Shown: piece after piece, positions 47,714-60,113 of the stretch
How positions within the stretch are numbered: the first letter of the stretch is position 1
Layout of the letters: each line of letters begins with the position of its first letter
Assembly: GCA_037176845.1 (NCBI GenBank)
Contig: JAYKXP010000006.1
Coordinates: forward strand, 930,001 to 994,000
Origin: Paramarasmius palmivorus
Taxonomy: Eukaryota > Basidiomycota > Agaricomycetes > Agaricales > Marasmiaceae
Length of the DNA stretch: 64,000 nt
Reading direction: 5' to 3'
Made by a program: the position numbers and the translations under genes
Notes under the pieces: generated by a model
Told to the model about the DNA's origin: nothing
Database searches by the model: none
The model's input: the letters and a program-made list of their open reading frames with translations, nothing else

Positions 47714-47996
47714 CGGTCTAGGCTTTGGTTTCTTGGATTGTTGATTTCATTTCGGTTCGCTATCTGTCTGCCTGTCTACCTGTATTGCTAGTAACATGTA
47801 ACTGTAACCTGACAATGGACTTATCACTTCGACTATGGACAACAACCGGTGACCGATATAGCCGAAAGTGATGAAAAGCCAAGCGATGGTTGTCAACGCG
47901 TCATTGTGCATCGAATCGCGTCGACGACGTATGCTTTTCTAGAATCAAATAAATTCCGAGTTTTTCCTAGACTTTCTCCCTTACTCGCACCCACAA

Positions 47997-49542
47997 ATGG
48001 ACACGAAACCAGCAGCCCCGACTTCCCTGGTATCCACACTAGCAAATACAGCCTACTCGACAATAACCCGCGTAGCAGAGCTAGCCGTGACACGCGTCAT
48101 GGCGAACATCCAAGTCGGCAGGTTGAAAATCCTAGACTACCCTAGTGGTCGTGTATACCTCCTCGGCTCCTCCTCCTCCAGCACAGCAGAAGAAACCAGT
48201 AGAACTCCGCGTAATCTCACCTACATTCTGGCTCCGCCTCTTCCTAATGGGCGACCTAGGATTTTCCGAATCATACATGTACGGCGAAGTCTCCCTTCCC
48301 CATACCGATCTCATCCCGTTATTTCGGCTGTTCCTCGCTAATCGGCCGTACCTCTCCACCATCGACGGTTCTTCGTGGGTTAGTACGCCCCAAAGGGTGT
48401 TGAATGGTATCTGGGCGAGGAATACCCTGACGGGTAGCAGGAAGAATATTAGCGCGCATTATGATATCTCCAATCGCATGTTTGAAGGTTTTTTGAGTAG
48501 GGATATGACGTATAGCTGTGCGTTGTGGGATGAGGTGGATGGGGATTTGGTTGGTGGTGGTGAGGAGGAGAATGTTGAAGGCATACTTCGAATTGGAAGT
48601 ACGCAGAAGCCGGCGCAGACGTTCACCCAGGCTGCCGGTAAAGATGAGGAAGACCCATTATATGAAGCCCAAATGAACAAACTCCGATATATCATCTCTC
48701 TACTCCGTATCCCAACCGACACCTCTGAACCCATCCGCGTCCTGGAAATCGGCTCAGGATGGGGCAGCCTCTCAATCCTCCTCGCGTCGACGTATCCACA
48801 CGTACACATCGACACTCTAACTCTATCAACCCAACAAAAAAGCCTCGCAGACGAACGTATACGCGCCTCCGGTCTCTCTGACCGCGTAAAGGTCCACTTT
48901 ATGGACTATCGACAAATTCCCGTTGAGTGGAAAGGGAAGTTCCACCGCGTCGTCAGTGTCGAAATGGTCGAAGCAGTCGGCGAAGCCTATCTCTCGACGT
49001 ACTTTGCGCAAATCGACCAAGCGTTGCATCCTACACGCGGAATCGGCGTCGTCCAATCAATCACAATCCCCGAAGCTCGTTTCAAGAACTACCAGAAGGA
49101 AGTGGATTTTATACAGAAATGGATATTCCCTGGCGGCTTCTTGCCTAGCCTGACGGTATTGATGAACGCGATGGAGCTAGGCAGTGCTGGAAGGCTGACG
49201 GTCGACGGTGTGAGGAATATCGGTGTGCATTACGCACGGACGTTGAGAGAATGGAGGAGGAGGTTTTTGGGGAGGTTTGAGGAGGTGGTGAGGCCTGCGT
49301 TGGAGGAGGAGAGAGGGGTGAAGGGGGAGGAAGAGGTGGAGGTGTTTAAGAGGAAGTGGATATGTGAGTCGTTTTCGTGTGTTTTTTTTGGGTGGTGAGG
49401 AAGGGCGCTAACTTTTTTTGCGATGGTAGATTATTATTGTTATTGTGAGATTGGGTTTTCGGAGAGAGTGCTTGGGGATCATGTGTTGTGTTTTTCGAGG
49501 GAAGGGTGTGGGGATATGAGGAAGGAGCCGAGGTTTCCGTAG
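47997..49542 (+). CDS. cyclopropane-fatty-acyl-phospholipid synthase-like SAM methyltransferase
   Basis: Three exons (47997-48150, 48200-49363, 49430-49542) give about 476 aa. The Mycolic acid cyclopropane/CFA synthase fold is clear: MGDLGFSESYMYGEVSL, NISAHYDISNRMFEGFLSRD MTYSCALW, the SAM motif VLEIGSGWGSLSILLA, FHRVVSVEMVEAVGEAY, and the C-terminal YYYCYCEIGFSERVLGDH. Such enzymes add a methylene or methyl group to acyl chains of membrane lipids; fungal members include sphingolipid C9 methyltransferase relatives, and the true substrate is not known here. The 49-bp first intron was placed to join KILDYPSG to LELRVISPTFWL. It lies 283 bp behind the Zn2Cys6 gene. Confidence 0.87.
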
Positions 49543-50714
49543 AGATCAGAGATAGAGTTTAGATTTAGAACATATCGATTGTATGGAATTCAATTGCAAT
49601 GTATAGCGCTCGCCAACTCTTTAGATTACAGCAGGTCTCTAAGCTATATATCGTGTTCAACATGTACACTAGGAACAATGTCAGCGCAAACGATAAGGCG
49701 TCGAGTTGACTTCGTTTAACCTCAGAAAGGTCGAGCTTGGATGACGAAAAGAATACTAGTGAAGCCTTTCCCTATGGCATGCACATTCTTTCTGCTTGCT
49801 ACATCCATGCCGAATGGACAGAAAGGTAGTCGACCGTTGAAAAGCCTGACCGGGAGAAGTGAGCCTGCCAATGGAAGGCGAAGCGCGTTCTTGGTGCTTT
49901 GGAAGCTCGAGTTCAGAGAAGGGCAGATATGGATTCTTACGTGACGCCTGAAGCGTGAAGCTTCAAGGCTTGTCAGATAATGGTGGTAGGGAGCCAAGTT
50001 ATTGCGCCTTTCAGCGCTTATATGCTTGGTCTCATCTCAACCACTAACACCCATCATTCAGGAAGGTACACAAACTTGGAGTACATGAAATTGGCTAGTC
50101 TCTCCTGTTGTGAGTGTCTCAAGGACCGTTTTCGTTTGCTGAATGTCCGGGCCAAAGGATCAAGCTCCAACATGACTCGGAAGTCCTCAAATTTGTCACG
50201 GTCTTCCACGATTCCGATTCAGATCAGCGCTTTCCTTCACCTAATTGTTATCCAGACTCCCAGAGAACAACAGTCCGGCTGGAGTGCAGAATACAGTGAC
50301 TGGCTGCGAGTTCTTCTCCGGGAATGATGCAAGCTGGATTCTTTGGTACCTACCATCATCCACCAATTCTTCGATTCGGAGCCACCCTTGAATTCTAGGA
50401 TTCGATTGCTTCAGAACGGTTCATCATATCTGACAGAGCTCGCTGCTATGAGACGGGCCCGTTTAGCGCCCTGACCCATGAACACCCGTCTAGGTTACTG
50501 TCTGTTGACGGTAGCCCTTCTTATCCTCAAATCTATTAACGAGACGACCAGGACAACACCCGTTACCTGTCAAGCGCGCATCCCGATTCCCTAGGGATCG
50601 GGATGTTATACATCTACAACTGCGACTCGGGAAAGATAGCTTTCCCCTCAACTGCGTTTGTAGCTCTATGAGGGGCTTTAAATTGCTCATAGACCGACCC
50701 AATGTTTCATTACA

Positions 50715-50991
50715 ATGCACCGTCACCTATTCTTGGTACTGCTTCTCGCTGCTACTACCCGTTCACTGACAGGCTTGAACAGCAGGCAAGTTATGTCTAT
50801 CTATCATGGTTGTTCCATTGCTGAAGATTTTTTGTACTAGCAGTCATCTGGAGCCAGGTACTGCTATCGAGGCTGGTGTTATTCATCAATTGGCGGGGTC
50901 TCGAGACGAAACCCAGACAAGGAAAGTTCGGATTACTAAAGGGCAAGCGATTTGTTGCGACCCTTCTGGAGAATGTTCAGCTTGTTGTTGA
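50715..50991 (+). CDS. gene C copy 1: very small secreted cysteine-rich protein
   Basis: Two exons (50715-50785 and 50841-50991). Confidence 0.6.
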
Positions 50992-51394
50992 AGTCGTTCT
51001 GGGTGCAACCGAGTCGATTGAACAAGTGCCAGGACCGACTCGGACTCTACATTAAAGACATAGTACTTGACCCGACGCTATTTTCTTCGTCGCCATAGGA
51101 CATATGATGCCCTGCCAGTGAATTATCTATATCTAGTCTTCGTTTCAGCCGTTGTTCATCGTTTCCTCATGGCATTCACCATGATACGAACTTTCCTTAT
51201 ATGCAAAGCATCTTGTTCATCTCTTGATCTAGTACCTGGACTCGTCGATACGCCTTTATGGTACAGCATTAGTTCGGACTACTGTATAAATACTTCGCCC
51301 TCAAACTCTTCAACTCTCGCGTGACTATCATACAAATACCATTGGTAAAATAAATACAGTCTATAAGTTAATCCATAGCCACTGCTTCCCCCAG

Positions 51395-52093
51395 CTAAAG
51401 CTCCTCGTTACAATCAACCAATATCTGATCATACGACACATCGTCTGTCGGCTGAATACTCCCAACACCGTTCTTGTACCAAATATAATGGTAGTTGTCT
51501 TCTCCTGGCTCACCAGACGGGTCTCCATAGTTCAAACGAACTCTCCCATTATACGTGTGATGGAGAACCTTTGCGATACGTTGGCCCTAGAACCGAATCC
51601 TGTGAGCTCACCTACTACAACACATAAGAAAAGGCAGAAAGGAACCAACCTTCTTTCCAGGTGGAACATTAATCCCAATACTCTGCGAGAACGATTTCGT
51701 CTCGGTGTTACTCCATCCATCAGAATTCTCAAACGAAACTCCAATAGGTAACTCTTCACCACCATCTGCACTGAAGCCTTCGCTAACGCCGTATTTCCAC
51801 GTCTGGGAGATCTTCCAAGTGATGGTGTCGGTTTTTTCTACGGGCCCAGGAGACCCCGCACAATTGTGTGTAGGATCTCCGACTTTGATGTGGATACGTT
51901 GGTCGGGGCCTTGAGAAGATATTTCATAGGTACATCTGTCTGCGTCGCCGATGGTGTTGTCTGGGCAGTGGGAGAGGTTTGCGGGGTCAGGGCGATCGAC
52001 GTTTTTGCGCTTGGATGCTTGGTGTTGGTTTTGGGGAGCGGCGTATGTCGCGGCTGCGATGGCGAGGAGAGTGAGAGTTGCAGAGAGACGCAT
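51395..52093 (-). CDS. gene A copy 2: secreted four-cysteine protein
   Basis: Exons 51650-52093 and 51395-51586 give 211 aa, two residues shorter than A1 in a His-Gln repeat after the signal peptide. Signal peptide, KR site, NVDRPDPANL block and all four Cys are kept, and both exons are open. Its ATG is 747 bp from that of B2 on the other strand, with a TATAAAAG on the coding strand at 52151-52158. It is nearly identical to A3, which suggests recent duplication or gene conversion. Fold and function as discussed for A1: unknown, with a weak likeness to ETX/MTX2-type beta-pore proteins. Confidence 0.75.
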
Positions 52094-52840
52094 TGTAGAG
52101 TAGAGTGAAGAAAAGACTTTGGTGATGTTGGAAGAGTTGTGTTGAGAGGTCTTTTATACGATGAGATATGCGAATATCTCGCGGCTTGTTAATGCCTCGA
52201 AACATGAACTGCAGCTGAGCGGTGTTGGGCATGTCCGGTTTCATGAAAGGGTGGAAACGGAGGAAATGTAGTGGGTGTCCGTGTTGAACGTTGAAGAAGA
52301 AGCGCTGATGCGTAATGCCGGGGAGTTTGCGGGATGATGCTATCAGGCAGGTAAAAAGTGTTTGCGTAAAGCCAATTCCGAACACAAAGGGAAAAAAAGG
52401 CGCAAGCAAGTGCTTGGAATGCACGCTAAACCTGAACAAGGCATATTCAGTCAATAACTCGAGTTTGAGTTTGTGGGGGACATACTTCAACCTTCGACCT
52501 TCAAGAACCACCATCTCATCAAATGTCGGCATGAAGGCGCAGTACTGAAATTCCGTTCGATACTTTGCTGAAAGATCGGAATAGTGATCCCACTCGTGTT
52601 TCATTAGATATCCTTGCGGCTTCGAGGCTATGGGCTCTTGATTCCCATCTTCACTCCGGTATCATAGCTCGAACATTCGTCATCTAGAATCGGAAGATTG
52701 ACTAATCCAGTGACCAGTCATGTCTGAGCCTGAGTGTGTTCGTCAGGTCTATAAAAGCTGTCAGTGATTTCTGTTATTCTGCATCTTAAGCCTTTTTCAC
52801 ATACCGCTCTATCCTCCACACTTCCGAGTCCATCTTAGAT
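52094..52840. promoter_or_regulatory. shared bidirectional promoter region, pair 2
   Basis: TATAAAAG boxes point outward on both sides: CTTTTATA at 52151-52158 for A2 and TATAAAAG at 52750-52757 for B2. The sequence between is conserved with pairs 1 and 3, so common upstream elements may drive both genes together. Confidence 0.6.
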
Positions 52841-53521
52841 ATGCGTTGTGTTGCCTTCATCACCATTGCGACATCCTTGACGTCTGCACTTGCAGCATCT
52901 CGCTTCGAGGCTCGCAAGAACGTCGACAGACCTGACCCAGCCAACTTGGACCATTGTCCAGGCGGAACAATTCATGATGCAGATCGCTGCACGTTCGAGA
53001 TGATGGTAATCTCAACCTCTCCAACTCCATGACGGCTCCTTTACTGACTTGTGATACCTTCACAGGAAGACATCGGTACACGCACGCGAAGGTTCCGAGT
53101 CGGCGATCCCGCAGAGAACTGCGAGAATGGACCAAACGCGCCACCTATAACCACGAAAATCGAAGGTTCGCGCGAGTTCACGGAGACGTGGTCGCATACC
53201 AACAAAGTTGGGATCGACTTGTTTGGTATAAAATTCGGTGGAGAGAATGGTTGGGAGAAGTCTGAGAGTCGGGCGGAGTCGACGAGTAATTCGGTTACTG
53301 TTCCAGCTGGGAAAAAGACGGTTTGGTCTGCGAAGATTGACTACCATGAATATGCTGGAAGGTTCCGGATTAATTATGGGGATCCATCTGGAGAGCCGGG
53401 AGAAGATAATTACCATTATGTTTGGTATAATAACGACGTTGTGTCGTCGCAGCCTACGGGAGATGAAGTAGCATGGGAGCCTGTGACTGTGGATTGTAAT
53501 GAGGACTTTGGTTTGGAGTGA
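52841..53521 (+). CDS. gene B copy 2: secreted four-cysteine paralogue of A
   Basis: Exons 52841-53005 and 53066-53521 give 206 aa. The signal peptide is MRCVAFITIATSLTSALAAS. It shares with A the KNVDRPDPANL block, the four Cys (HCP, DRCTFE, ENCEN, VDCNE) and the YGDPSGEPGEDNYHY segment. Between them lies a Ser/Thr-rich alternating stretch with NGWEKSESRAESTSNSV and VPAGKK, corresponding to the A segment SDGWSNTETKSFSQSI and VPPGKK. Its only intron sits after the second Cys, while that of A sits after VPPGKK, so the two lineages separated long ago. Probably extracellular; role unknown. Confidence 0.75.
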
Positions 53522-54915
53522 TATAGGACCGTGTTTTGTTATTTATTTCTGTAAATTATTGAGATGTTGGTAGGAGAGGCTGATAATATAGTTACTCACC
53601 GGACCTGTCGTTGAAGTTCCAGACAGACCTTGGACATTTCTCAGCTCAGCGTTGCGGTATCTTGTCATTTCCATGCGTAGATGGCCGCCTAATGCTTTTT
53701 TCGTATACAAACAAGGCGCCATGTGTCGTGTTCAACATGCACACTAGGAACAATGTCAGCGCAGACGATAACGTTAAAAACGCGTCGAGTTGACCTTGTT
53801 TAACCTCAGAAAGGTCGAGCTTGGATGACGAAAAGAATACTAGCGAAGCCTTTCCCTATGGCATTCTTTCTGCTTGCTTCATCCGAACTTCATCCATGCC
53901 GAATGGACAGAAAGGTAGTCGACCCGAAAAGCCTGACCGGGAGAAGTGAGCCGGATGGAAGGCGAAGGCGTTCTTCATGTCTGGAAGCTCGATTTGAGAG
54001 GTAAGAGAAGGGCAGATACGGATCCTTATGAGACGCCTGAAGCGTGAAGCTTTAAGGCTTGTCAGATAATGGTGGTGGGGAGTCAAGTTATCAGTGCACC
54101 TTCCAGCGCCTATCGGCTTGGTCTCCCAGGAAGAATCTCGATTCTCAACCACTAACACCCATCATTTCGGAAGGTAAACAAACTTGGAGTACTTGACATT
54201 GGCTAGGAGAGACTAGCCAGACTCAATCATTCACAGCTCGTGTATACACGTATAACTTGTGAGTATCTCAATGACCGTTTTCGTTTGCTGAATTTCCCCA
54301 AAGGATCAAGCTCCAAGATGAAGTCCTCAAATTTGTCTCCCACAATTCTGATTCAGATCAGCGCTTTCCTTCGCCCAATTGTTATCCAGAGACTCCTAGG
54401 GAAATGCAACGGTCCAGCTGGAGTGCATCCAGTGACTGGCCGCGAGTTCTTCTCCAAGAATGATGCGACTAGGATCAAGCTGGATCCTTTAGTACCTACC
54501 ATCATCCACCAATTCTTCGATTCGGAACCACCCTTGAATTCCAGGAATTCAAGTGTCAGACGACATCCTCCAGAACGGTTCATCATATCTGGCAGAGCTC
54601 GCTGCTATGAGTAACGCCCGTTTATAAGCGCCCTGACCCATGAACACCCGTCTAGGTTACTGCTTTTGCTGGTCTGTTGACGGTAGTCCTTATCCTCAAA
54701 TCTATTGACGCGACGACCACGACTACCGTCTGACAACACCCGTTACCTGTCAAGTGCGTATCCCGATTCCCTAGGGATCAGGATGTTATACATCTACGTT
54801 GCAATCGGCTATGCAAACAACTGCGACTCGGAAAAGATAGCTTTCGCCTCAACTGCGTTTGTAGCTCTTTGAGGGGCTTTAAATTGCTCATAGACCGACC
54901 CAATGTTTCATTACA

Positions 54916-55213
54916 ATGCACCGTCACCTATCCTTGGTACTGCTTCTCGCTGCTACTACAATCGGTAGCCCTACCCGTTCACTGACAGGCTTGAACAGCA
55001 GGCAAGTTATGTCTGTTTATCATGCTTGTTCCACTGCTGAAGATTGTTTGTACTAGCAGTCATCTAGTCAACTCGGAGCCAGGTACTGCTAATGAGGCTG
55101 GTGTTGTTCACCCACTGGCGGGGTCTCGAGACGAAACCCAGACAAGGAAAGTTCGGATTAAAGGGCAAGCGATTTGTTGCGACCCTTCTGGAGAATGTTC
55201 CGCTTGTTGTTGA
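54916..55213 (+). CDS. gene C copy 2: very small secreted cysteine-rich protein
   Basis: Exons 54916-55001 and 55057-55213 give 80 aa: a signal peptide (MHRHLSLVLLLAATT), about 45 polar residues, and a C-terminus ICCDPSGECSACC holding all five cysteines of the mature part (CC-x5-C-x2-CC). The intron starts with GC (GCAAGT), as in copy 1. The two copies differ by in-frame changes only: copy 1 lacks five codons after the signal peptide and three more further on and has one extra Thr, giving 73 aa. Indels in multiples of three in an otherwise similar gene argue for selection on the reading frame. I know no family with this pattern. Confidence 0.6.
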
Positions 55214-55688
55214 AGTTGTTCTGGGCGCAACCGAGTCGATTGAACAAGTGCCAGCACCGACTCGGACTCGAAGGTCTCTATAATATAGTACTTGACCCGA
55301 CGCTATTTTCTTCGTCGCCATAGGACATATGATGCCCTGCCAGTGAATTATCTATATCTAGTTCTCGTTTCAGCCGTTGTTCATCGTTTCCTCATGGCAT
55401 TCACCATGATACGAACTTTCCTTATATGCAAAGCATCTTGTTCATCTCTTGATCTAGTAGCCGGATTCATCGATACGCCTTTACGGTACAGCATTAGTTC
55501 GGACTACTGTATAAATACTGTACTATAGTCGGTCAAAGCTCCTTGGCTTGACCTCCTGTGCCTTGTATTTACTGTTCTCACTATTTATTCGCCCTCAAAC
55601 TCTTCAACTCTCGCGTGACTATCATACAAATACCATTGGTAAAATAAATACAGTCTATAAGTTAATCCATAGCCACTGCTTCCCCCAG

Positions 55689-56387
55689 CTAAAGCTCCTC
55701 ATTACAATCAACCAATATCTGATCATACGACACATCATCCGTCGGCTGAATACTCCCAACACCGTTCTTGTACCAAATATAATGGTAGTTGTCTTCTCCT
55801 GGCTCACCAGAAGGGTCTCCATAGTTCAAACGAACTCTCCCATTATACGTGTGATGGAGAACCTTTGCGATACGTTGGCCCTAGAACCGAATCCTATGAG
55901 CTCACCTACTACAACACATAAGAAAAAGCAGAAAGAAACCAACCTTCTTTCCAGGTGGAACATTAATCCCAATACTCTGCGAGAACGATTTCGTCTCGGT
56001 ATTACTCCATCCATCAGAATTCTCAAACGAAACCCCAATAGGTAACTCTTCACCACCATCTGCACTGAACCCTTCGCTGACGCCGTATTTCCACGTCTGG
56101 GAGATCTTCCAAGTAATGGTGTCGGTTTTTTCTACAGGCCCAGGAGACCCCGCGCAGTTATGTGTGGGATCTCCGACTTTGATGTGGATACGTTGGTCGG
56201 GGCCTTGCGAAGATATTTCGTAGGTACATCTGTCTGCATCGCCGACGGTGTTGTCTGGGCAGTGGGAGAGGTTTGCGGGGTCAGGGCGGTCGACGTTTTT
56301 GCGCTTGGATGCTTGGTGTTGGTTTTGGGGAGCAGCACATGTCGCAGCTGCAATGGCGAGGAGAGTGAGAGTTGCAGAGAGACGCAT
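55689..56387 (-). CDS. gene A copy 3: secreted four-cysteine protein
   Basis: Exons 55944-56387 and 55689-55880, 211 aa, the same structure as A2 with only scattered substitutions (for example in the signal peptide, CAAP instead of YAAP at its end). Both exons are open, so it is expected to be functional. Its TATA element is CTTTTATA at 56445-56452 on the plus strand. Confidence 0.75.
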
Positions 56388-57137
56388 TGTAGAGGAGATG
56401 TCTTTGGTGCTGATGTTCTGTGTTGAAAACCTGCGTTGAGAGGTCTTTTATACGATGAGATATGCGAGTATCTCGCAGCTTGCTAATGCCTTGAAGCACG
56501 AGCAAGCTGAGCGGTGTTGAGCATGTCCGGTTTCATGGAAGAGTAGAAACAGAGGAGATGAAGTGGGCAGTCCGTGTTGAAAGCTGAAGAAGCGCTGATG
56601 CGTAATGCCGGGGAGTTTGCGGGATGCTGTTATCAGGCAGGCCGCAGGTAAACAATGTTTGCGTAAAGCCAATTCCGAACACAAAGGGGAAAAAAAAGGC
56701 GCAAGCAAGTACTTGGAATGCACGCTAAACCTGAACAAGGCATATTCAGTCAATAACTCGAGTTTGGGTTTGTGGGGGACATACTTCAACCTTCGACCTT
56801 CAAGAACCACCATCTCATCAAATGTCGGCATGAAGGCGCAGTACTGAAATTCCGTTCGATACTTTGCTGAAAGATCGGAATAGTGATCCCACTCGTGTTT
56901 CATTAGATATCCTTGCGGCTTCGAGGCTATGGGTTCTTGATTCCTAATCTCACTCCGGTATCAGCTCGAAAATTCGACATCCAGAATCGGAGGATTGACT
57001 AATCCAGTGACCAGTCATGTCTGAGCCTGAGTCTGCTCGTCAGGTCTATAAAAGCTGTCAGTGATCTCTGTTATTCTGCATCTTAACCTTTTTTCACATA
57101 CCGGGCTATCCTCTACACTTCCGAGTCCATCTCAGAT
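56388..57137. promoter_or_regulatory. shared bidirectional promoter region, pair 3
   Basis: TATA boxes at 56445-56452 (for A3) and 57047-57054 (for B3) point outward. The 750-bp spacer aligns along its length with pair 2. Confidence 0.6.
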
Positions 57138-57818
57138 ATGCGTTGTGTTGCCTTCATCACCGTTGCGACGTCTTTGACTTCTGCACTTGCAGCATCTCGC
57201 TTCGAGGCTCGCAAGAACGTCGACAGACCTGGCCCAGCCAACTTGGACCATTGTCCAGGCGGAACAATTCATGATGCAGATCGCTGCACGTTCGAGATGA
57301 TGGTAATCTCAACCTCTCCAACTCTATGACGGCTCCTTTACTGACTTGCGATATCTTCACAGGAAGACATCGGTACACGCACGCGAAGGTTCCGAGTCGG
57401 AGATCCCGCAGAGAACTGCGAGAATGGACCAAACGCGCCACCTATAACCACGAAAATCGAGGGCTCTCGCGAGTTCACGGAGACGTGGTCGCATACCAAC
57501 AAGGCTGAGATCAACTTGTTTGGTATAAAGTTTGGTGGAGAGAATGGTTGGGAGAAGTCTGAGAGTCGGGCGGAGTCGACGAGTAATTCGGTTACTGTTC
57601 CAGCTGGGAAAAAGACGGTTTGGTCTGCGAAGATCGACTACCATGAATATGCTGGAAGGTTCCGGATTAATTATGGGGATCCATCTGGAGAGCCGGGAGA
57701 GGATAATTACCATTATATTTGGTATAATAACGACGTTGTGTCGTCGCAGCCTACGGGAGATGAAGTAGCATGGGAGCCTGTGACTGTGGATTGTAATGAG
57801 GACTTTGGTTTGGAGTGA
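57138..57818 (+). CDS. gene B copy 3: secreted four-cysteine paralogue of A
   Basis: Exons 57138-57302 and 57363-57818, 206 aa, almost identical to B2. The second exon has no start codon near its beginning, but the frame is continuous from the acceptor at 57362 to the stop. Signal peptide and all four Cys are present. In one block (HTNKAEINLFGIK) it matches the broken B1 rather than B2, a sign of mosaic exchange among copies. Confidence 0.75.
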
Positions 57819-58556
57819 TGTGGGACCGTGTTTTGCTATTTATTTCTGTACATTATTGATATGTCAGTAGGAGGAGAAGCTGATAATATAGTTACTCACC
57901 GGACCTGTCGTTGAAGTTTCAGACAGACCTTGGACACCTCTCAGCTCAGCGTTCAGGTATCTTGTCACTTCCATACGTAGACGGCCGCCTAACACTTCTT
58001 TTGTATACAAATGAGGCGCCGTGTGTCGTGCTCAACACTGGGAACAATGTCAGCGCAAACGAAAACATCAGAAACGCGTCAAGTCCACCTTGTTTGACCA
58101 TCAAAAGCGTCGGGCTTGCGTGATAGAAAGGATACGCCTACAGTCTTTCCTTGTGGCATTCTTTCTGCTCGCTCTCGTGTCGAATAGGCAGTCTCCCAAT
58201 GAACCGAAAAGGTTGGTTGCCGTAGGAAGCTGTGAGCCGGATCGAAGGCGAAAGCGTTCTTGGCGGTTGTATACTCGATTTGAGAAGGAAGAGAAGGGAA
58301 GATACGAATCCTTCATGAGAGCCTGAAGTTTGAAGCTTGTCAGATCATGGCGGTAGGGAGTCAAGTGCAGCTTCAAGCGCCTATTAGTACGGGCTTAGCT
58401 CTCGTGCCCAACTCATTAGCAGAAGAATTATTCACTCACACATTCACATTCAGAGCTAGGATAACAACTTGGTGATATCAAAGAAACACAATCGATAATA
58501 AATACACTCCATAAGTTACGTGCAAGTAAGTCCATGGCCAGTAGTCCCTCCCCTAC

Positions 58557-59254
58557 TTAGAGATCCTCGCTACAATCCACCAGTTTCTGATCATACGATA
58601 CGTCGTCTGTCGGTTGGATACTCCCAACACCGTTCTTGTACCAAATATAATGGTAGTCGTCCTTTCCAGGGTCTCCAGAAGGGTCTCCGTAGTTTAAACG
58701 GACTCTGCCTTCGTAGACGTGATGGAGAACCTTTGCAATACGTTGTCCCTAAAAGACAGCTCATGTAAGTTCTTCTAGTCAAATAACGCGTCGAAAAGCT
58801 CAAGACGAACCTTCTTCCCAGGCGGAACATCAATGCCAATCTTCTGCGAGAACGATTTCGTCTCGGTGTTACTCCACCCATCAGAATTCTCAAACGAGAC
58901 CCCGACAGGCAACTCTTCACCACCGTCCGCACTGAAGCCTTCGCTGATGCCGTATTTCCACGTCTGGGATACGGTATATTTGATCTCGTCGGTGTGTTTG
59001 ACAGGATCGGGGGACCCTTTACAGTTATGCACGGGGTCTCCGACTTTGATGTCCAAACGCTGGTCTTTGCCCTGGGATTGCTTTTCATAGGTACATCTGT
59101 CTGCATCGCCAATTTTTTCGTGTGGACAATGGTCGAGGTTTGCAGGGTCTGGGCGATCGACATTTTTGCGCTTGGATGGTTGGGACGGGTGTTGGGGAGC
59201 AGCGTATGTGGCGGCTATGATGGCTAGGAGAGTGAGAGTTGGAGAGAGGCGCAT
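58557..59254 (-). CDS. gene A copy 4 (diverged): secreted four-cysteine protein
   Basis: Exons 58811-59254 and 58557-58748 encode 211 aa. It is the most diverged A copy: after the signal peptide it has PSQPSKRKNVDRPDP, and substitutions are spread over the whole length (for example SQTWKYGISEGFSADGGEE kept, GDPSGDPGKDDYHYIWY changed). The four Cys positions, the KR site and the intron position are unchanged and both exons are open, so it looks functional. Confidence 0.75.
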
Positions 59255-60113
59255 CGTAGAGTGATGAAGATGATTGAGAGAGAAGAGGTCTTTGGAGATG
59301 AGTGAGTACGGTGGATTCTGTGTTGAAGGTGGCGAATTGGGAGAGGTCTTTTATATCATTGAGTATGCGAGAGTGCCCTGTCGATGACCTCAAAGGTCCT
59401 CGAAACACGAACTACCCGGCCTGTGTGTGGTGTCGAGTAGCCAACTGTTTCATACAAGGATGGAAGTGGAGACAGAGTGGTGGTTGTCTGTGTTGAAGTG
59501 CCACTAATCTATCATGCCGGGAAGTATGCGGGATGTCGGCAGGAAAACAACGTTTGGGTAATGCTGAGCTTGACTCGAGGGGACAAGTGCACGGAGATCC
59601 TCGTTAGGTAGTACTGGAGTGCACGCTGAATCTGAGCAAAGGTAGGTATTTGTGTCAATTACTCGAGTATTTCAAAGTTTAAGAGGACATACATTTTCGT
59701 CGAGGGAACAAGTCTCAGCACGAAGACGCAGTACTGAGCGCTTACCGCTCCTTATTCGGGTTGCGTCGGGACAAAAGTGGAGTTTGTTGAAAGATCGGGA
59801 TGTCCATTTGATTCTCGCCTCTAGTGTACTCGATTACCATAGCTTGGACCTTCGTCATTGTCAATTGCGAGTTCCGAAGCTTCCTGTGTACCATCAGGTT
59901 CATCAGGTTACCCGTGGAGCTTTGGCTATGGGTCTTGATTCCCGGGATTATAATCATATTCCACGAACATAACTTGGACATTCGTCATTGTTAGAAACGG
60001 TGGCCTGATCAATCCAACCAGGTCTATAAAAGCAGTCAGTAAATTTCGTTATTCTGCATTCCAAACTTTCCACGTACCACTCTGTTCATCTCAACCTTTA
60101 ACGGCCATCAGAA
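59255..60113. promoter_or_regulatory. shared bidirectional promoter region, pair 4
   Basis: CTTTTATA at 59348-59355 serves A4 and TATAAAAG at 60025-60032 serves B4. The 859-bp spacer is longer and more diverged than those of pairs 2 and 3, yet the outward TATA arrangement is kept. Confidence 0.6.

Larger units (their letters stand above)
49650..53650 (+). repeat. tandem unit 1 (flank, gene C1, gene A2, gene B2)
   Basis: This 4.29-kb unit is followed by a near-identical one: A2 to A3 starts are 4294 bp apart and B2 to B3 starts 4297 bp apart. The flank (49650-50000) and the 51-kb spacers have no other gene; 49543-50714 and 50992-51394 are otherwise empty. Confidence 0.8.
53650..57950 (+). repeat. 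tandem unit 2 (flank, gene C2, gene A3, gene B3)
   Basis: Second near-identical unit of the array. Apart from C2, A3 and B3 the sequence (53522-54915 and 55214-55688) has no supported gene. Small indels of 1-20 bp distinguish it from unit 1. Confidence 0.8.
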
